Shown piece after piece: positions 1-11,677 of a DNA stretch of 64,000 nucleotides; positions within the stretch are counted from its first letter, which is position 1; each line of letters begins with the position of its first letter. Under the pieces are notes generated by a model that saw only the letters and a list, made by a program, of their open reading frames with translations, was not told the origin of the DNA and searched no databases. This DNA comes from Amycolatopsis bartoniae. GTDB taxonomy: Bacteria; Actinomycetota; Actinomycetes; Mycobacteriales; Pseudonocardiaceae. Position numbers and translations under genes: made by a program. The DNA lies in assembly GCF_014191255.1 (NCBI RefSeq), contig NZ_JACHWH010000012.1, forward strand, positions 1 to 64,000, in the 5' to 3' direction.

Positions 1-49
1 TCATCGGCACCGCCGTGCCCGGCACCGGGCTCCCCACGACCGTGGTCAC
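1..49 (-). CDS. crr: Glucose-family PTS enzyme IIA, N-terminal fragment
   Basis: The minus strand opens with GTG at 49 and reads MTTVVGSPVPGTAVPM before the window ends. The start overlaps the EIIB stop by four bases (GTGA), which suggests translational coupling. The short N-terminus resembles glucose-type EIIA, the soluble protein that takes phosphate from HPr and passes it to EIIB. Only 16 residues are visible and the active-site histidine lies outside the window. The call therefore rests on this resemblance and on the position behind EIIB in a PTS locus. Confidence 0.6.
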   Translation of the reverse strand, partial: MTTVVGSPVPGTAVPM

Positions 50-282
50 AGCAGGTCCTGGATGTCCCCGGCGATCGTGTCGGCCTCCGGGCCCACCACG
101 ACCTGCACGACCGACCCCATCTTCATGACCCCGTGGGCACCGGCCTTCTTCAGCGCCGCCTCGTCCACCACGGAGCCGTCCTCCAGCTCGCACCGCAGGC
201 GCGTGATGCAGCCTTCGATGTCGATGATGTTCCCGGCGCCACCGAGCGCCGCGAGGATCTTTTCCGGCCTGTCGTCGGCCAT
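46..282 (-). CDS. nagF: PTS glucose/N-acetylglucosamine-type enzyme IIB
   Basis: A 78-residue free-standing EIIB domain. It carries the phosphate-accepting cysteine at residue 25 in IEGCITRLR, the hallmark of the glucose/GlcNAc EIIB family, and has the normal length for a separate IIB protein as in Streptomyces NagF. It passes phosphate from EIIA to sugar bound by EIIC at the inner membrane face. I chose ATG 282 because GAAGGAGG lies just upstream; a longer reading to 354 lacks a ribosome site. It is divergent from the GntR regulator and shares its intergenic region, which holds a dre-like operator. The symbol follows Streptomyces usage; substrate specificity is inferred from the DasR-like control. 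Confidence 0.85.
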   Translation of the reverse strand: MADDRPEKILAALGGAGNIIDIEGCITRLRCELEDGSVVDEAALKKAGAHGVMKMGSVVQVVVGPEADTIAGDIQDLL

Positions 283-327
283 CGCGGCCTCCTTCTCTCT
301 TCGTCGAACACGTTCCCGTAACGGTGG

Positions 328-357
328 TTGACACCCCAACGGTAGGCGGAGCATTCT
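328..357 (+). promoter_or_regulatory. Possible promoter of the GntR-EIIC pair
   Basis: TTGACA at 328-333 is followed after 18 bases by CATTCT at 352-357. The predicted transcript would start near 364, just before the dre-like palindrome, leaving a leader of about 54 bases before GTG 418. The -10 is imperfect, so this is tentative. Confidence 0.35.
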
Positions 358-369
358 GCCCCATCAAGA

Positions 370-385
370 AATGGTCTAGACCGGA
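370..385. promoter_or_regulatory. DasR-type operator (dre-like)
   Basis: The perfect palindrome GGTCTAGACC lies at 373-382 inside AATGGTCTAGACCGGA. It agrees with the core of the Streptomyces DasR-responsive element (ACTGGTCTAGACCACT) at 12 of 16 positions. It sits between the divergent EIIB and GntR genes, where a repressor could control both. The same core recurs upstream of HPr at 37080-37089. Confidence 0.75.
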
Positions 386-417
386 ACGTACCACTTTCGG
401 AGCCGGGAGCGAGCCCG

Positions 418-1218
418 GTGACGAAGCCGGAACACAGGGAGGTGGCGACCGTGGGCACGCTCGAAGTCGCCGCCGACCGGGTGGTGGACGGCCCCACGCC
501 GAAACACGCCCAGCTGCGGGAGATCCTGCGCCGCGCGATCGAGCAGGAGCTGCCGCCCGGCTCCCCCATCCCGTCCGAGCGGGAGCTCGCCGAGCGCTAC
601 GGCGTCTCGCGGCTCACCGTGCGGTCGGCGATCGGGAAGCTGGTCGAGGAGGGCCTGCTCACCCGCGCGCGGGGCAAGGGCACCTTCACCGCGGCGCGGC
701 GGATGGAGCTGCAGCTGTACCTCATGTCGTTCACCGTGGACATGCGGCGGCGCGGGCTCGTACCCACCACCGACGTGCTCGACCGGGCGGTCGACGTGCC
801 GCCGGTGCCCACCGCGAACGCACTCGGCCTCGGCGCGGGCCGGGCGGCCTACCGGCTGTCCCGGCTGCGGCGGGCCGACGGCGTGCCGCTCGCGCTCGAA
901 CGCGGCTGGTACCACCCCGGACCGGTGCCCGGGCTGCTCGACCTGGACCTTTCCCAGTCCCTGTACGAGCTGCTCGCCCGGCACTACGACCTCCGCTTCG
1001 ACCAGGCGAGGCAGACCGTCTGGTCCGAAGCGGCGGACCGGGAAACCGCGAAGTTGCTGGGCATCCGCACCGGCGACCCGCTTCTGGTGTTCCGCCGGAT
1101 CTCCACCACCAAGGGAGAGCCGGTCGAGGACATCACCTCCTGGTACCGGGGCGACCGGTACCAGGTGACCATGGATCTGGACCCGACACTCCCCGCCGAA
1201 CACGGAGGTATGCCGTGA
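418..1218 (+). CDS. GntR/HutC-family repressor, DasR-like
   Basis: A 266-residue regulator. An N-terminal winged helix-turn-helix (about residues 28-95, with PSERELAERYGVSRLTVRSA) is followed by a UTRA ligand-binding domain (about 105-250). The linker region LYLMSFTVDMRRRGLVP resembles DasR, which senses glucosamine/GlcNAc phosphates and represses GlcNAc PTS genes. A dre-like palindrome sits about 35 bases before the start, so autoregulation is likely. The stop overlaps the EIIC start (GTGA at 1215-1218), so regulator and permease are co-translated. GTG 418 is the upstream start; GTG 442 is an alternative. The true ligand and the extent of the regulon are inferred. Confidence 0.85.
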   Translation: MTKPEHREVATVGTLEVAADRVVDGPTPKHAQLREILRRAIEQELPPGSPIPSERELAERYGVSRLTVRSAIGKLVEEGLLTRARGKGTFTAARRMELQLYLMSFTVDMRRRGLVPTTDVLDRAVDVPPVPTANALGLGAGRAAYRLSRLRRADGVPLALERGWYHPGPVPGLLDLDLSQSLYELLARHYDLRFDQARQTVWSEAADRETAKLLGIRTGDPLLVFRRISTTKGEPVEDITSWYRGDRYQVTMDLDPTLPAEHGGMP

Positions 1219-2441
1219 GTACCACCACCGCCGAAGGAACGACCAGAGGGAAGGGCAGGGGTGTCGCCGGGCTGCAGCGCTTCGGCCGCAGCCTGATGCT
1301 GCCCATCGCCACGCTGCCGGCCGCCGGCCTGCTGAGCCGGCTCGGGCAGGACGACCTGCTCGGCCGCTGGGACGCGACCAAGAAGGTCGCGGCCGTCCTC
1401 GCCGCCGCGGGCGGGGGGCTCTTCGACTGGCTCCCGCTGCTGTTCGCGGTGGGCATCGCGGTCGGCTTCGCCCGCCGGGGCGACGGGTCGACCGGCGTCG
1501 CCGCCGTCGTCGGTTTCGTCGTGTTCAACAAGGTCGTCCAGGTGTTCGCGCCGATCAGCGACCTGGAGGGCTTCAAGGAAGGCTGGTACCTGCAGCCGAT
1601 CAAGTGGCCCTACAGCGTGCTGGGCGGCGTGATCGTCGGCCTCGTGACGGCGGTGCTGTGGCAGCGGTTCCACCGCATCAAGCTCCCCCCGTACCTGGCG
1701 TTCTTCGGCGGCCGCCGGTTCGTGCCGATCATCAACGCGCTCGCCCTGCTGGTCCTCGGTGTCATCTTCGGCCTGATCTTCCCCGCCGTCGACAGCGTCA
1801 TCCAGCACGCGGGCAACGCGGTGACCGGCGCGCCGATCGTCGGTGGCGGTGTCTACGGCCTGCTCAACCGCCTGCTCCTGCCGATCGGCCTGCACCAGCT
1901 GATCAACGTGCCGGTGTGGTTCATCTTCAAGGGCGGCGACATCACCAACTTCTTCAACGGTGACCCGAACGCGGGCGCGTTCACCACGGGCTTCTTCCCG
2001 ATCTTCATGTTCGCCCTGCCCGCGGCGGCGCTCGCGATCTGGCACACCGCCCGGCCGGAGCAGAAGAAGGTGGTCGGCGGCATCATGATCGCCGCCGCGC
2101 TGACCTCGTTCCTCACCGGTGTCACGGAGCCGATCGAGTTCGCGTTCATGTTCGTGGCGTGGCCGCTGTACCTGATCCACGCGGTGCTCACCGGGCTGTC
2201 GCTGGCGATCTGCAACGCGCTCGGCATCCACCTGAGCTTCTCGTTCTCCGCGGGAGCGATCGACTACCTGCTGAACTTCAGCGCTCCGGCGGCCGCGAAG
2301 GCGTGGTTGCTGATCCCGATCGGGCTGGTCTACGCGGTGATCTACTACTTCGTGTTCCGCTGGGTCATCACGAAGTGGAACCTGCGCACCCCCGGCCGCG
2401 AGGAGGAGGGCGCGGAGGTCGTCGACACCACCAAGGTCTGA
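1215..2441 (+). CDS. nagE2: PTS glucose/N-acetylglucosamine-type enzyme IIC permease
   Basis: A 408-residue membrane permease of the PtsG/NagE family: many hydrophobic segments, FFGGRRFVPI near the middle and GVTEPIEF near residue 300, both signatures of the EIIC sugar-binding core. It lacks fused IIA and IIB domains; these are separate genes, as in Streptomyces NagE2/NagF. It imports and phosphorylates a hexose or amino sugar with phosphate from EIIB. The GTG start overlaps the regulator stop by four bases. GlcNAc is favoured over glucose because of the DasR-like regulator and dre sites, but sequence alone does not settle this. Confidence 0.85.
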   Translation: MSTTTAEGTTRGKGRGVAGLQRFGRSLMLPIATLPAAGLLSRLGQDDLLGRWDATKKVAAVLAAAGGGLFDWLPLLFAVGIAVGFARRGDGSTGVAAVVGFVVFNKVVQVFAPISDLEGFKEGWYLQPIKWPYSVLGGVIVGLVTAVLWQRFHRIKLPPYLAFFGGRRFVPIINALALLVLGVIFGLIFPAVDSVIQHAGNAVTGAPIVGGGVYGLLNRLLLPIGLHQLINVPVWFIFKGGDITNFFNGDPNAGAFTTGFFPIFMFALPAAALAIWHTARPEQKKVVGGIMIAAALTSFLTGVTEPIEFAFMFVAWPLYLIHAVLTGLSLAICNALGIHLSFSFSAGAIDYLLNFSAPAAAKAWLLIPIGLVYAVIYYFVFRWVITKWNLRTPGREEEGAEVVDTTKV

Positions 2442-2501
2442 CGCTCACCCCGGCGGCCCGGTGCGGATTCCCGCGCCGGGCCGTCGTCGTAGGGTGACGG
2501 G

Positions 2502-3317
2502 GTGGAAAGCCTGCGCGGGATCGAGGACTGGCCGGTGGACAACGCCGCCGCGGCGGTGGTGGCCGCCGACGGCACGCTGCTGGGAAGCCACGGCGACGAC
2601 GGAAGGCAGTACCGGCTCGCGTCGGTCACCAAGCTGCTGACCGCCTACACCGCGCACATCGCGATCGAAGAGGGCGTCGTCGAGCTGGACACGCCCGCAG
2701 GGCCGCCCGGCTCGACAATCCGGCACCTGCTCGCGCACACCTCGGGGCTGGCGTTCAACGAGCACCGCGCGATGGCGGAACCGGGCACGCGGCGGCTGTA
2801 CTCCAACGCCGGGTTCGAGGAGCTGGCGGACGCGCTCGCCGAGCACTCCGGAATCCCGTTCGCCGAGTACCAGTCCGAGGCGCTGTTCGTGCCGCTGGCC
2901 ATGGGCGCCACGAAGCTCGACGGTTCCCCCGCCGCCGGTGCCGTCTCGTGCCTGCGCGACCTCGTCGCGTTCGCCGCCGAACTGCAGGCGCCCACGCTGC
3001 TCGACCCGGTGACGCTCGGCGCGGCCACCGAGGTCGCCTTCCCGGGGCTCAACGGCGTGCTGCCCGGGTTCGGGCACCAGAAACCGAACGACTGGGGGCT
3101 GGGCTTCGAACTGCGTGATTCCAAAACCCCGCATTGGACGGGTTCGGCGTCCTCTCCGCGCACGTTCGGCCATTTCGGCCAGTCGGGCACCTTCCTCTGG
3201 GTGGATCCGGTCGCCCGGGTGGCGTGCGTCGCGCTCACCGACCGTGCTTTCGGGCCGTGGGCGGCGCAGGTCTGGCCGCCGTTCACCGATCGGGTGCTCG
3301 CGGAACTAACGGCGTGA
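2502..3317 (+). CDS. Serine hydrolase, class C beta-lactamase/DD-peptidase fold
   Basis: A 271-residue protein with the serine-hydrolase motifs in order: SVTK (SxxK nucleophile, about residue 46), YSN (in RLYSNAGF) and HFG near the C-terminus in place of the KTG box. It is short for this family and has no signal peptide, so it is probably cytoplasmic. The substrate is unknown; family members include esterases, D-aminopeptidases and beta-lactamases. GTG 2502 lies six bases after TAGGGT (2490-2495), the arrangement of a leaderless actinobacterial promoter. A GC hairpin (2455-2482) separates it from the PTS gene. Confidence 0.8.
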   Translation: MESLRGIEDWPVDNAAAAVVAADGTLLGSHGDDGRQYRLASVTKLLTAYTAHIAIEEGVVELDTPAGPPGSTIRHLLAHTSGLAFNEHRAMAEPGTRRLYSNAGFEELADALAEHSGIPFAEYQSEALFVPLAMGATKLDGSPAAGAVSCLRDLVAFAAELQAPTLLDPVTLGAATEVAFPGLNGVLPGFGHQKPNDWGLGFELRDSKTPHWTGSASSPRTFGHFGQSGTFLWVDPVARVACVALTDRAFGPWAAQVWPPFTDRVLAELTA

Positions 3318-3384
3318 CCCGTTCGGGGCCGCTTTCCTTTTTCGCGACTTTAGTCGGATCCGCACGGGTTACCAGGGCGGATAG

Positions 3385-5179
<1,795 letters not shown>

Positions 5180-5202
5180 CCGCTCGACGGTACCCGCACG
5201 GT

Positions 5203-6054
5203 TCAGGCGATGGGCAGCGGCAGCACGCTGCCGGTCGCCTCGCGCAGGGCGGCCCGCATCTCGGCGCGGGGAGCCGGGTGGCCGGTGAAGTGCTCGACCT
5301 GCCCGAAAGCCTGGTGCAGCAACATGTCCAGCCCGGTGGCGATCCGCCCGCCGCGGGCGGCCGCCGCTTCGGCCAGCGGCGTCGGCCACGGGTGGTAGAT
5401 CACGTCGAGCAGGCACGGCGCGGCCGCGAGCTCCGCCGCCACGTCCACCACCGCCGCCGGGGGCACGGTGTTCACCAGCACGGACACGTCCGCGACGAGC
5501 TTGCCGAAGTCCACTTCGGACCAAGTGAGCACCTCGGCCCCGACACCGGCGCGCTCCGCCGCGGCCACCGCTTCCCCCGCCCGCGCGGGGTCGCGCACCA
5601 CGAGCCGCACGCGGGTCACGCCCAGCTCGGCGAACGCCACCACGGCCGCGGCCGCTGTGCCGCCCGCGCCGAGGACCACTCCCGTCGAGCCCGCCCCGGC
5701 GGCGAAACCGCCCGCCCCGCACAACGCGCCCACCACGCCGTCGACGTCCGTGCAGTCGGCGAACCAGCCCGAATCCCGTGGCACCAGGGTGTTCGCCGCT
5801 CCCGCCGCGACCGCGCGCGGGCTCGCCCGCGCCGCGAACTCCAGTGCGGCCCGCTTGCCCGGCATCGTCACCGACAGCCCGGCCCACTCCGGCCCGAGCC
5901 CGGACACGAACCCCGGCAGCCCCGCGGCGTCCACCTCGATCCGCTCGTAGCTCCAGCCGGGCAGGCCGAGCGCGCGGTAGGCGGCCTCGTGCAGGACGGG
6001 CGAGAGCGAGTGCGCGACCGGTTTGCCCAGCACGGCTGCTCTAGTACGCGCCAC
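5203..6054 (-). CDS. aroE: Shikimate dehydrogenase
   Basis: A 283-residue enzyme reducing 3-dehydroshikimate to shikimate with NADPH in the aromatic amino acid pathway. Visible signatures are the substrate-binding SLSP (residues 16-19), the catalytic lysine in TMPGK and GAANTL in the N-terminal domain, and the glycine-rich GAGGTAAA of the cofactor domain. The GTG start overlaps the end of mltG by 14 bases. The order alaS-ruvX-mltG-aroE is conserved in mycobacteria and other actinobacteria, which supports the assignment. Confidence 0.95.
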   Translation of the reverse strand: MARTRAAVLGKPVAHSLSPVLHEAAYRALGLPGWSYERIEVDAAGLPGFVSGLGPEWAGLSVTMPGKRAALEFAARASPRAVAAGAANTLVPRDSGWFADCTDVDGVVGALCGAGGFAAGAGSTGVVLGAGGTAAAAVVAFAELGVTRVRLVVRDPARAGEAVAAAERAGVGAEVLTWSEVDFGKLVADVSVLVNTVPPAAVVDVAAELAAAPCLLDVIYHPWPTPLAEAAAARGGRIATGLDMLLHQAFGQVEHFTGHPAPRAEMRAALREATGSVLPLPIA

Positions 6055-7666
6055 GCTGCCTCGCGAGGTCCTTGTTCTGGTTGTGCTCGGCCAGCGTGGA
6101 AGCGAAGCAGGACAGCCCGTTCTTCTCGCACTTGACGAAGAACAGCCAGTTGCCCTCCGTGGGCTTCAGCGCGGCCGCGATCGCGTCGGAGCTCGGCGAG
6201 CCGATCGGCGTCGGTGGCAGGCCCGTCACGAAGTAGGTGTTGTAGACGCCGGGACGCTGGCGGTCGGCGTCGGTGGTGGTCACGACCGGCTTGTCGAGCA
6301 GGTAGTTCACCGTCGAGTCCAGCTGCAGCCGCTGGTTCTGCGCGAGCCGGTTGTAGATGACGCGGGAGATCTTCCCGAAATCCTGGCTCACGCCCTCGCG
6401 CTCCACGAGCGAGGCGATGGTCAGGATCTGGTACGGGTTCTCCCCCTGCACCGACGAGGACGCCGCCAGCCCCGCGGACTGGATCTTCGTCGCCGAGCTC
6501 TTGAGCACGAACCCGAGCAGGTCCTGCGCGTTCCAGCCGGGCTTCACGTCGTACACGCCGGGCGCGACCAGACCCTCGATGCGCCGCGCGTCGGTGCCCT
6601 TGGCCGCGACGGAGGCCGCCCAGTCGGGCACGCCCATCGCGGCGAGGTCGGCCGTCGCCGCGGTCTTGCGCAGCTCGTCGGGCGACACGCACGTGCTCTG
6701 CCCGTTCAGGTCCGCGCACGACGCCTTCGACAGCAGGCTGAACACGCCCGGCGTCACCGAGCCGTCGGGCTGGGTGACGTCGTCGAGCTGCGTGCCCGCG
6801 CGCACCTGCAGCACGCCCACGCGGGCCTGCGCGGACGTCAGCTTCGCGACCGCCGCCGCGCCGGACATCTTCGTCTTCATGACGTAGTAGCCCGGCTGCA
6901 GGCTCAGCACCTTCGAGTTGTCCTCGCTGGCCTTGACGAACGCCTTCGCGCTCGCGACCACGCCGGCCTTCGTCAGCTCGCTGCCGATGGCGTTCGTCGA
7001 GTCGCCCTGGCCGATCTCGACGAGGACGTCGGAGTCGCCGGAACCGTCGTAGTCGTCGTAGCCGAAGACCTGGTCGATGCCGTACCAGGCGCCGCCGCCG
7101 ATGAGCGCGATCACCGCGAGGGCGGCCACCCAGCGGAACAGCTTGCGCCCCCGCTTGGTACGCCGCGGCGGCTCGCCGGCGTCCTCCGGCGGTTCGAGGT
7201 ACTCCGGCTCCGCCCGGTCGTCCTCGGCGTAGTCGTCCTCGTAGCCCTCTTCGTCCTCGTAGTCCTCGGCGTAGTCCTCTTCGTCCTCGTAGAAGTCGTA
7301 GTCCTCGACGGGGATGACGTCGGTGGGGCTGTCGTCCGGCGGGATCTGCCTCGGCCGGGGCGGCAGCCGGCGCGGCGGCTCGGGGCGGTCGTCGAACAGG
7401 TCGAGGCCGGAGTCGTACCCCCGCGGGCGGCCGACCGGCGGGCGCCGCACCGGCGGCGGCTCGGGCGGCATCGGCCGTTCCTGCGGCCGCAGGCGCTCCG
7501 GCGGCATCGACCGCTCGCGCGGGAGCGAGCGCTCCTGGGGCACCGGCCGCTCCTGCGGCACGGGACGGGCGTGGCGCGGTGGCTGGTTGCGTTGCGGCGG
7601 GGGCGGCGGCGGGCCGGGGCGGCGCCTGCGGCCCCCGGGCGGGAGCGGCGGAAGCTCGTGGCTCAC
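6041..7666 (-). CDS. mltG: Endolytic peptidoglycan transglycosylase MltG
   Basis: A 541-residue membrane-anchored murein lyase that cuts nascent glycan strands. About 150 residues of cytoplasmic tail come first: a proline/arginine-rich part, then a strongly acidic Glu/Asp/Tyr part. A single membrane helix follows (about residues 160-180), then a LysM-like region and the YceG catalytic domain. The catalytic glutamate lies in [12 protein letters not shown], and the family motifs [11 protein letters not shown] and [11 protein letters not shown] follow. The long charged tail is typical of actinobacterial MltG and makes it larger than the E. coli protein. The GTG start overlaps the ruvX stop by four bases. 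Confidence 0.94.
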   Translation of the reverse strand: MSHELPPLPPGGRRRRPGPPPPPPQRNQPPRHARPVPQERPVPQERSLPRERSMPPERLRPQERPMPPEPPPVRRPPVGRPRGYDSGLDLFDDRPEPPRRLPPRPRQIPPDDSPTDVIPVEDYDFYEDEEDYAEDYEDEEGYEDDYAEDDRAEPEYLEPPEDAGEPPRRTKRGRKLFRWVAALAVIALIGGGAWYGIDQVFGYDDYDGSGDSDVLVEIGQGDSTNAIGSELTKAGVVASAKAFVKASEDNSKVLSLQPGYYVMKTKMSGAAAVAKLTSAQARVGVLQVRAGTQLDDVTQPDGSVTPGVFSLLSKASCADLNGQSTCVSPDELRKTAATADLAAMGVPDWAASVAAKGTDARRIEGLVAPGVYDVKPGWNAQDLLGFVLKSSATKIQSAGLAASSSVQGENPYQILTIASLVEREGVSQDFGKISRVIYNRLAQNQRLQLDSTVNYLLDKPVVTTTDADRQRPGVYNTYFVTGLPPTPIGSPSSDAIAAALKPTEGNWLFFVKCEKNGLSCFASTLAEHNQNKDLARQRGAY

Positions 7667-8154
7667 GATCGCCCCTCCCGAGCAAGGTAGGCAGCCCGGC
7701 CGTCCAGCCAGCCCTGCAGGATTTCCACCGCGGCGGCCTGGTCCACCACCGCGCGCTGCTTGCGTCCCTTCACGCCGCGCTGCGACAGCATGCGGGCAGC
7801 GCTGACCGTGGTCAAGCGTTCGTCGGCCAACCGTACCGGGACCGGAGTGATCATCGCGGCGAGCTTTCCGGCGTAGGCAACGGCGGTCTGCGCGGCCGGG
7901 CCGTGCCGGTCCGCGAGCGTCCTGGGCAGCCCCACGATCACCTCCACCACCTCGTGCTCGGTGACGAACCGGGCGAGCTGGTGCACGTCGCTGTCGCTGT
8001 GCTCATCACGGGCCAGGGTAACGAGCGGGGACGCGAGCACGGGGGCGGGATCGCTGAGCGCGACCCCCACCCGGACCGAGCCGACGTCCACCGCGAGGCG
8101 GCGGCCGGCCCCGGGATCGGACTCCCCGGGCCGGTCCGCGGCGGGGGCCGTCAC
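7663..8154 (-). CDS. ruvX: RuvX/YqgF family Holliday-junction resolvase-like nuclease
   Basis: A 163-residue RNase H-fold protein with the family motifs [24 protein letters not shown] and DERLTT, which supply the acidic active-site residues. YqgF proteins act in pre-16S rRNA 5' maturation in E. coli, and a resolvase role has been reported for mycobacterial RuvX. The GTG start overlaps the alaS stop, and its stop overlaps the mltG start (both GTGA), so alaS-ruvX-mltG-aroE is one translationally coupled chain. Confidence 0.92.
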   Translation of the reverse strand: MTAPAADRPGESDPGAGRRLAVDVGSVRVGVALSDPAPVLASPLVTLARDEHSDSDVHQLARFVTEHEVVEVIVGLPRTLADRHGPAAQTAVAYAGKLAAMITPVPVRLADERLTTVSAARMLSQRGVKGRKQRAVVDQAAAVEILQGWLDGRAAYLAREGRS

Positions 8155-10811
8155 CCGGCGGCGACCGCGGCCCGCAGCGCGGCGATCGCCTGCCCGATCC
8201 CGGCGGGGTCGGTGCCGCCGCCCTGGGCCATGTCCGGCTTGCCGCCGCCGCGGCCGCCGATCGCGGCCGCGAACGAGGGCACCAGCTTGCCCGCCGCGAA
8301 GCCCTTGTCGCGGGCCTCGGCGGTGGTGGCCACCACGAAGCTCAGCTTCTCGCCCTGCGGCGCGAACAACGCGACGATGCCCGGACGTGAACCCAGCCGG
8401 GCGCGCACCTCGCCCGCCAGCGACCGCAGCGCGCCCGCGTCGATGTCGCCGTCGAGCCGCTCCGCGACCAGGGCCACACCGTTGACGTCCTGTGCCTTGT
8501 CCGCGAGCGAGCCCGCCGAGCCGAGCACCTGCTGGGTGCGCAGCTGCTGGATCTCCTTCTCGGCGTTGCGCAGCCGGGTCAGCACGTCGTCGATCCGGGA
8601 CGGCAGCTGGTCGCTGGGCACCTTGAAGGTGCTCGCCAGCTGCGAGACCAGCAGCTGCTCCTTGCGCACGTGCTTGAGCGCGTCGGTGCCCACCAGCGCC
8701 TCGACGCGGTGCACGCCCGAGCCGATGGACGAGTCGCCGACGAGCTTGACCAGGCCCAGCTCGCCGATGCGGCCCACGTGCGTGCCACCGCACAGCTCAC
8801 GCGAGTAGTCGCCCATGTCGACCACGCGCACGTCGTTGCCGTACTTCTCGCCGAACAGCGCGACCGCGCCCAGTTCGAGCGCCTTGTCCTTGGTGGTGAC
8901 GTAGGTCTGCACCTCGACGTCGTTCTGGAGGTAGTCGTTGACCTCCTCCTCGACCTCGGTGAGCACGTCGGCGGACACCGGCCCCGGCGTGGTGAAGTCG
9001 AACCGCATGCGGCCCGGCGAGTTCAGCGAGCCCGCCTGCGCCGCGCGCCTGCCGTAGGCGCCGCGCACGGCCGCGTGCACGAGGTGCGTGGCCGAGTGCG
9101 AGCGCGCGATGGAGCCTCGGCGGGTCTCGTCGACCGAGCCGGTGACCTCGGTGTCCAGCCCGATCTCGCCCTCGGTGACCTCGACCCGGTGCACCCACAG
9201 GCCCGGCACGATCTTCTGCACGTCGAGGACCTTCGCCTCGCCGCCGTTCCCGACGAGCACACCGGTGTCGGCGACCTGGCCGCCGCTCTCGGCGTAGAAC
9301 GGGGTGCGGTCCAGCACCAGCTCGGCCTTGTCACCGGCGCGGACGCTGCGCACGCCCTGCCCGTCCTTGAGCAGGCCGATGACCTTCGCACTCGCCTGCA
9401 GGTCGGTGTAGCCGAGGAAGTCCGTCTCGCCGTGGCGCTCCAGCAGCTCCCGGTACACCGACAGGTCGCCGTGGCCCTTCTTGCGGGCCGCCGCGTCCGC
9501 CTTGGCGCGCTGGCGCTGCTCCTCCATCAGCGTGCGGAAACCGTCCTCGTCGACCTCCAGGCCCTGCTCGGAGGCCATCTCCAGGGTCAGGTCGATCGGG
9601 AAGCCGTAGGTGTCGTGCAGCTGGAAGGCGCGGTCGCCGGCCAGGACGTTGCCGCCCGCCTTCTTCGTCTCCTCCGCCGCCAGGTCGAAGATCCGCGACC
9701 CGCTGGTGAGGGTCTGCAGGAACGTCTCCTCCTCGACCCGCACGACCTCTCTGATCCGGTCGAAGTCCCGCGCGATCTCCGGGTACGACGGCGCCATCGC
9801 GTCGCGCACCACCGCGGCGAACTCCGGCAGCACCGGCTCGTGCACGCCGAGCAGCCGGACCGACCGCACGATGCGGCGCAGCAGGCGGCGCAGCACGTAG
9901 CCGCGCGCCTCGTTGCCCGGGGTGACGCCGTCGCCGATCAGCATCACGCCGGAACGGGCGTGGTCGGCGATGACGCGGAAGCGCACGTCGTCGATGTGGT
10001 TCGCGCCGTAGCGGCGGCCGGAGAACTCCTCGGCCTTGGCGATGACCGGGCGCACCAGGTCGGTCTCGTAGACGTTCTCGACGCCCTGCAGCAGGTACGC
10101 GACCCGCTCGATGCCCATGCCGGTGTCGATGTTCTTCTTCGGCAGCTCGCCGACGACCTGCCCGCCCTTCTTGGGGCTCACGTCGCCGCGCACGTCCTGC
10201 ATGAAGACGAGGTTCCAGATCTCCAGGTACCGGTCCTCGTCCATCGCCGGGCCGCCCTCGCGGCCGTGCTCGGGACCCCGGTCGTAGTAGATCTCGGAGC
10301 AGGGACCGCCCGGGCCGGGCACGCCCATGTCCCAGTAGTTGTCCTCGGCGCCGCGGACCTGGATGCGGGACTCGGGGATGTCGGTGGCCTTGCGCCACAG
10401 CGCGGTGGTCTCCGCGTCGTGCTCGTAGACCGTGGCCCACAGCCGGGACGGGTCGAGTCCGAGGCCGCCTTCGGCCTGCGGCTTCGTGATGAACTCCCAC
10501 GCCAGGGAGATGGCGCCTTCCTTGAAGTAGTCGCCGAAGGAGAAGTTCCCGGCCATCTGGAAGAACGTGTTGTGCCGGGTGGTCTTGCCGACCTCGTCGA
10601 TGTCGCCGGTGCGCACGCACTTCTGAATGCTGGTGGCGCGCGGGAACGGCGGCGGGACCTCACCGAGGAAGTACGGCTTGAACTGCACCATGCCCGCGTT
10701 GACGAACAGCAGCGTCGGGTCGTCGAGGATGAGGGACGCGCTGGGCACCCTGCTGTGGCCGTTGCGCTCGAAGTGCTCGAGGAACCGCTTGCTGATCTCG
10801 TGTGTTTCCAC
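8151..10811 (-). CDS. alaS: Alanine--tRNA ligase
   Basis: An 886-residue class II synthetase of full bacterial length. The catalytic domain begins with the diagnostic [20 protein letters not shown] region. The editing domain holds [12 protein letters not shown] and the zinc-binding [13 protein letters not shown]. The C-terminal domain ends with [15 protein letters not shown]. It charges tRNA-Ala and clears mischarged Ser/Gly. GTG 10811 is preceded by AAGGA at suitable spacing. I saw no T-box or other leader structure in the roughly 90 bases before it. Confidence 0.97.
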   Translation of the reverse strand: METHEISKRFLEHFERNGHSRVPSASLILDDPTLLFVNAGMVQFKPYFLGEVPPPFPRATSIQKCVRTGDIDEVGKTTRHNTFFQMAGNFSFGDYFKEGAISLAWEFITKPQAEGGLGLDPSRLWATVYEHDAETTALWRKATDIPESRIQVRGAEDNYWDMGVPGPGGPCSEIYYDRGPEHGREGGPAMDEDRYLEIWNLVFMQDVRGDVSPKKGGQVVGELPKKNIDTGMGIERVAYLLQGVENVYETDLVRPVIAKAEEFSGRRYGANHIDDVRFRVIADHARSGVMLIGDGVTPGNEARGYVLRRLLRRIVRSVRLLGVHEPVLPEFAAVVRDAMAPSYPEIARDFDRIREVVRVEEETFLQTLTSGSRIFDLAAEETKKAGGNVLAGDRAFQLHDTYGFPIDLTLEMASEQGLEVDEDGFRTLMEEQRQRAKADAAARKKGHGDLSVYRELLERHGETDFLGYTDLQASAKVIGLLKDGQGVRSVRAGDKAELVLDRTPFYAESGGQVADTGVLVGNGGEAKVLDVQKIVPGLWVHRVEVTEGEIGLDTEVTGSVDETRRGSIARSHSATHLVHAAVRGAYGRRAAQAGSLNSPGRMRFDFTTPGPVSADVLTEVEEEVNDYLQNDVEVQTYVTTKDKALELGAVALFGEKYGNDVRVVDMGDYSRELCGGTHVGRIGELGLVKLVGDSSIGSGVHRVEALVGTDALKHVRKEQLLVSQLASTFKVPSDQLPSRIDDVLTRLRNAEKEIQQLRTQQVLGSAGSLADKAQDVNGVALVAERLDGDIDAGALRSLAGEVRARLGSRPGIVALFAPQGEKLSFVVATTAEARDKGFAAGKLVPSFAAAIGGRGGGKPDMAQGGGTDPAGIGQAIAALRAAVAAG

Positions 10812-10901
10812 TGGTTTTTTCCTTGAGGCCGGGGCGGCAGGCGCTGGTGCGCCGCGCCGGGAGGTTCGGGGTGCGGCGACGGCGGAGAGCGCGCGGGAAG
10901 G

Positions 10902-11204
10902 TCAGCTCTCCGCCCGGCGCGCTCGCGCCGGGCGCGGGCGCACCGCGTGCCGCCCGTCGGACGGGCGCGCGGCCGGCACGCCCGACCGCTGCTCCACCAT
11001 GTCCCGCAACTCCTGCTCCCGCTCGGTCATCCCGGCGCGGATGTCGGCGCCGAACGACCCGATCGCGCCGGCCAGCTCCTGCACGGCGTCACCGAGGTTC
11101 GAGGCCAGCCCGGCGGGCGTGGCCTGGCGAACCGTCCGGCCCGCCTTGCGGGTGGCCGCGACACCGGCCGCGACACCCACCCCCAGCCAGAATAGCCGCT
11201 TCAT
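10902..11204 (-). CDS. DUF6167-like small membrane-associated protein
   Basis: A 100-residue protein that starts with one short hydrophobic segment (FWLGVGVAAGVAA) and ends in a charged Arg-rich tail. I recognise it as the small protein found between alaS and a DUF948 protein in actinobacteria, called DUF6167 in annotation. No catalytic motif is visible and the function is unknown. Its ATG overlaps the stop of the DUF948 gene (ATGA at 11201-11204). The pair could be an envelope-associated complex, but that is inference. Confidence 0.75.
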   Translation of the reverse strand: MKRLFWLGVGVAAGVAATRKAGRTVRQATPAGLASNLGDAVQELAGAIGSFGADIRAGMTEREQELRDMVEQRSGVPAARPSDGRHAVRPRPARARRAES

Positions 11205-11611
11205 GACCGGTTGCTCCCCTTGCGGCCGCGGCGCGAGTGGCGGCCCTCGGCGTCGCCCTTGGCCTTGCGGCGGGCACGAATGGCCTTGCTCACGCCGTAG
11301 GACAGCGCGGCGGTCTTGACCAGCGGGCCGCCCAGCGTCGCGGTGAAGACCGACGAGAGCGCCGAGACGTTGCCGCTGACCGCCTGCGCGTTCGAGGTGA
11401 TCCCGTCGACCCGCTCGAGCTGGGTGTTGACGTGGGTGATCGTCTCGTTGGCGCCCAGCAGGATCGGGTCGGAGTTCTCGTGCGCCTTGCGGATGGCGAC
11501 GGTGGCCTCGTCCAGCGTCCGGCCGAGCTTGAGCAGCGGGACCGCCAGCAGCAGCACCAACAGCACGAATGCACCAGCGGCGATCAGCGCGGCGATCTGC
11601 CCTGCCGACAC
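11201..11611 (-). CDS. DUF948 domain membrane protein
   Basis: A 136-residue protein with one strong N-terminal membrane helix (residues about 5-25, IAALIAAGAFVLLVLLLAV), a heptad-like helical stretch (about 30-90) and a basic tail. This matches DUF948 proteins, which resemble chemotaxis-type coiled coils. The function is unknown. GTG 11611 follows GAAGGAGG by a few bases; the TTG at 11629 would include the ribosome site in the coding sequence and is less likely. It is coupled to the next gene and conserved upstream of alaS. Confidence 0.82.
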   Translation of the reverse strand: MSAGQIAALIAAGAFVLLVLLLAVPLLKLGRTLDEATVAIRKAHENSDPILLGANETITHVNTQLERVDGITSNAQAVSGNVSALSSVFTATLGGPLVKTAALSYGVSKAIRARRKAKGDAEGRHSRRGRKGSNRS

Positions 11612-11677
11612 AGGCCCTCCTTCAAGCAACGGCGTGAATGCCGGTCAGGCTACCGTGCGGCCCCCGCCCCGGCAGGG

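Noticed and set aside
2455-2482. GC hairpin after the EIIC gene as a terminator
   Set aside because: The stem is seven GC pairs with a 14-base loop and no U tract; in DNA of this composition it could be chance.
6023-7690. 555-codon plus-strand frame opposite mltG
   Set aside because: It is antisense to a well-supported gene, rich in Arg/Val/His repeats and has no recognisable domain.
8670-10826. 718-codon plus-strand frame opposite alaS
   Set aside because: A pure antisense shadow: alaS shows full family motifs, this frame none.
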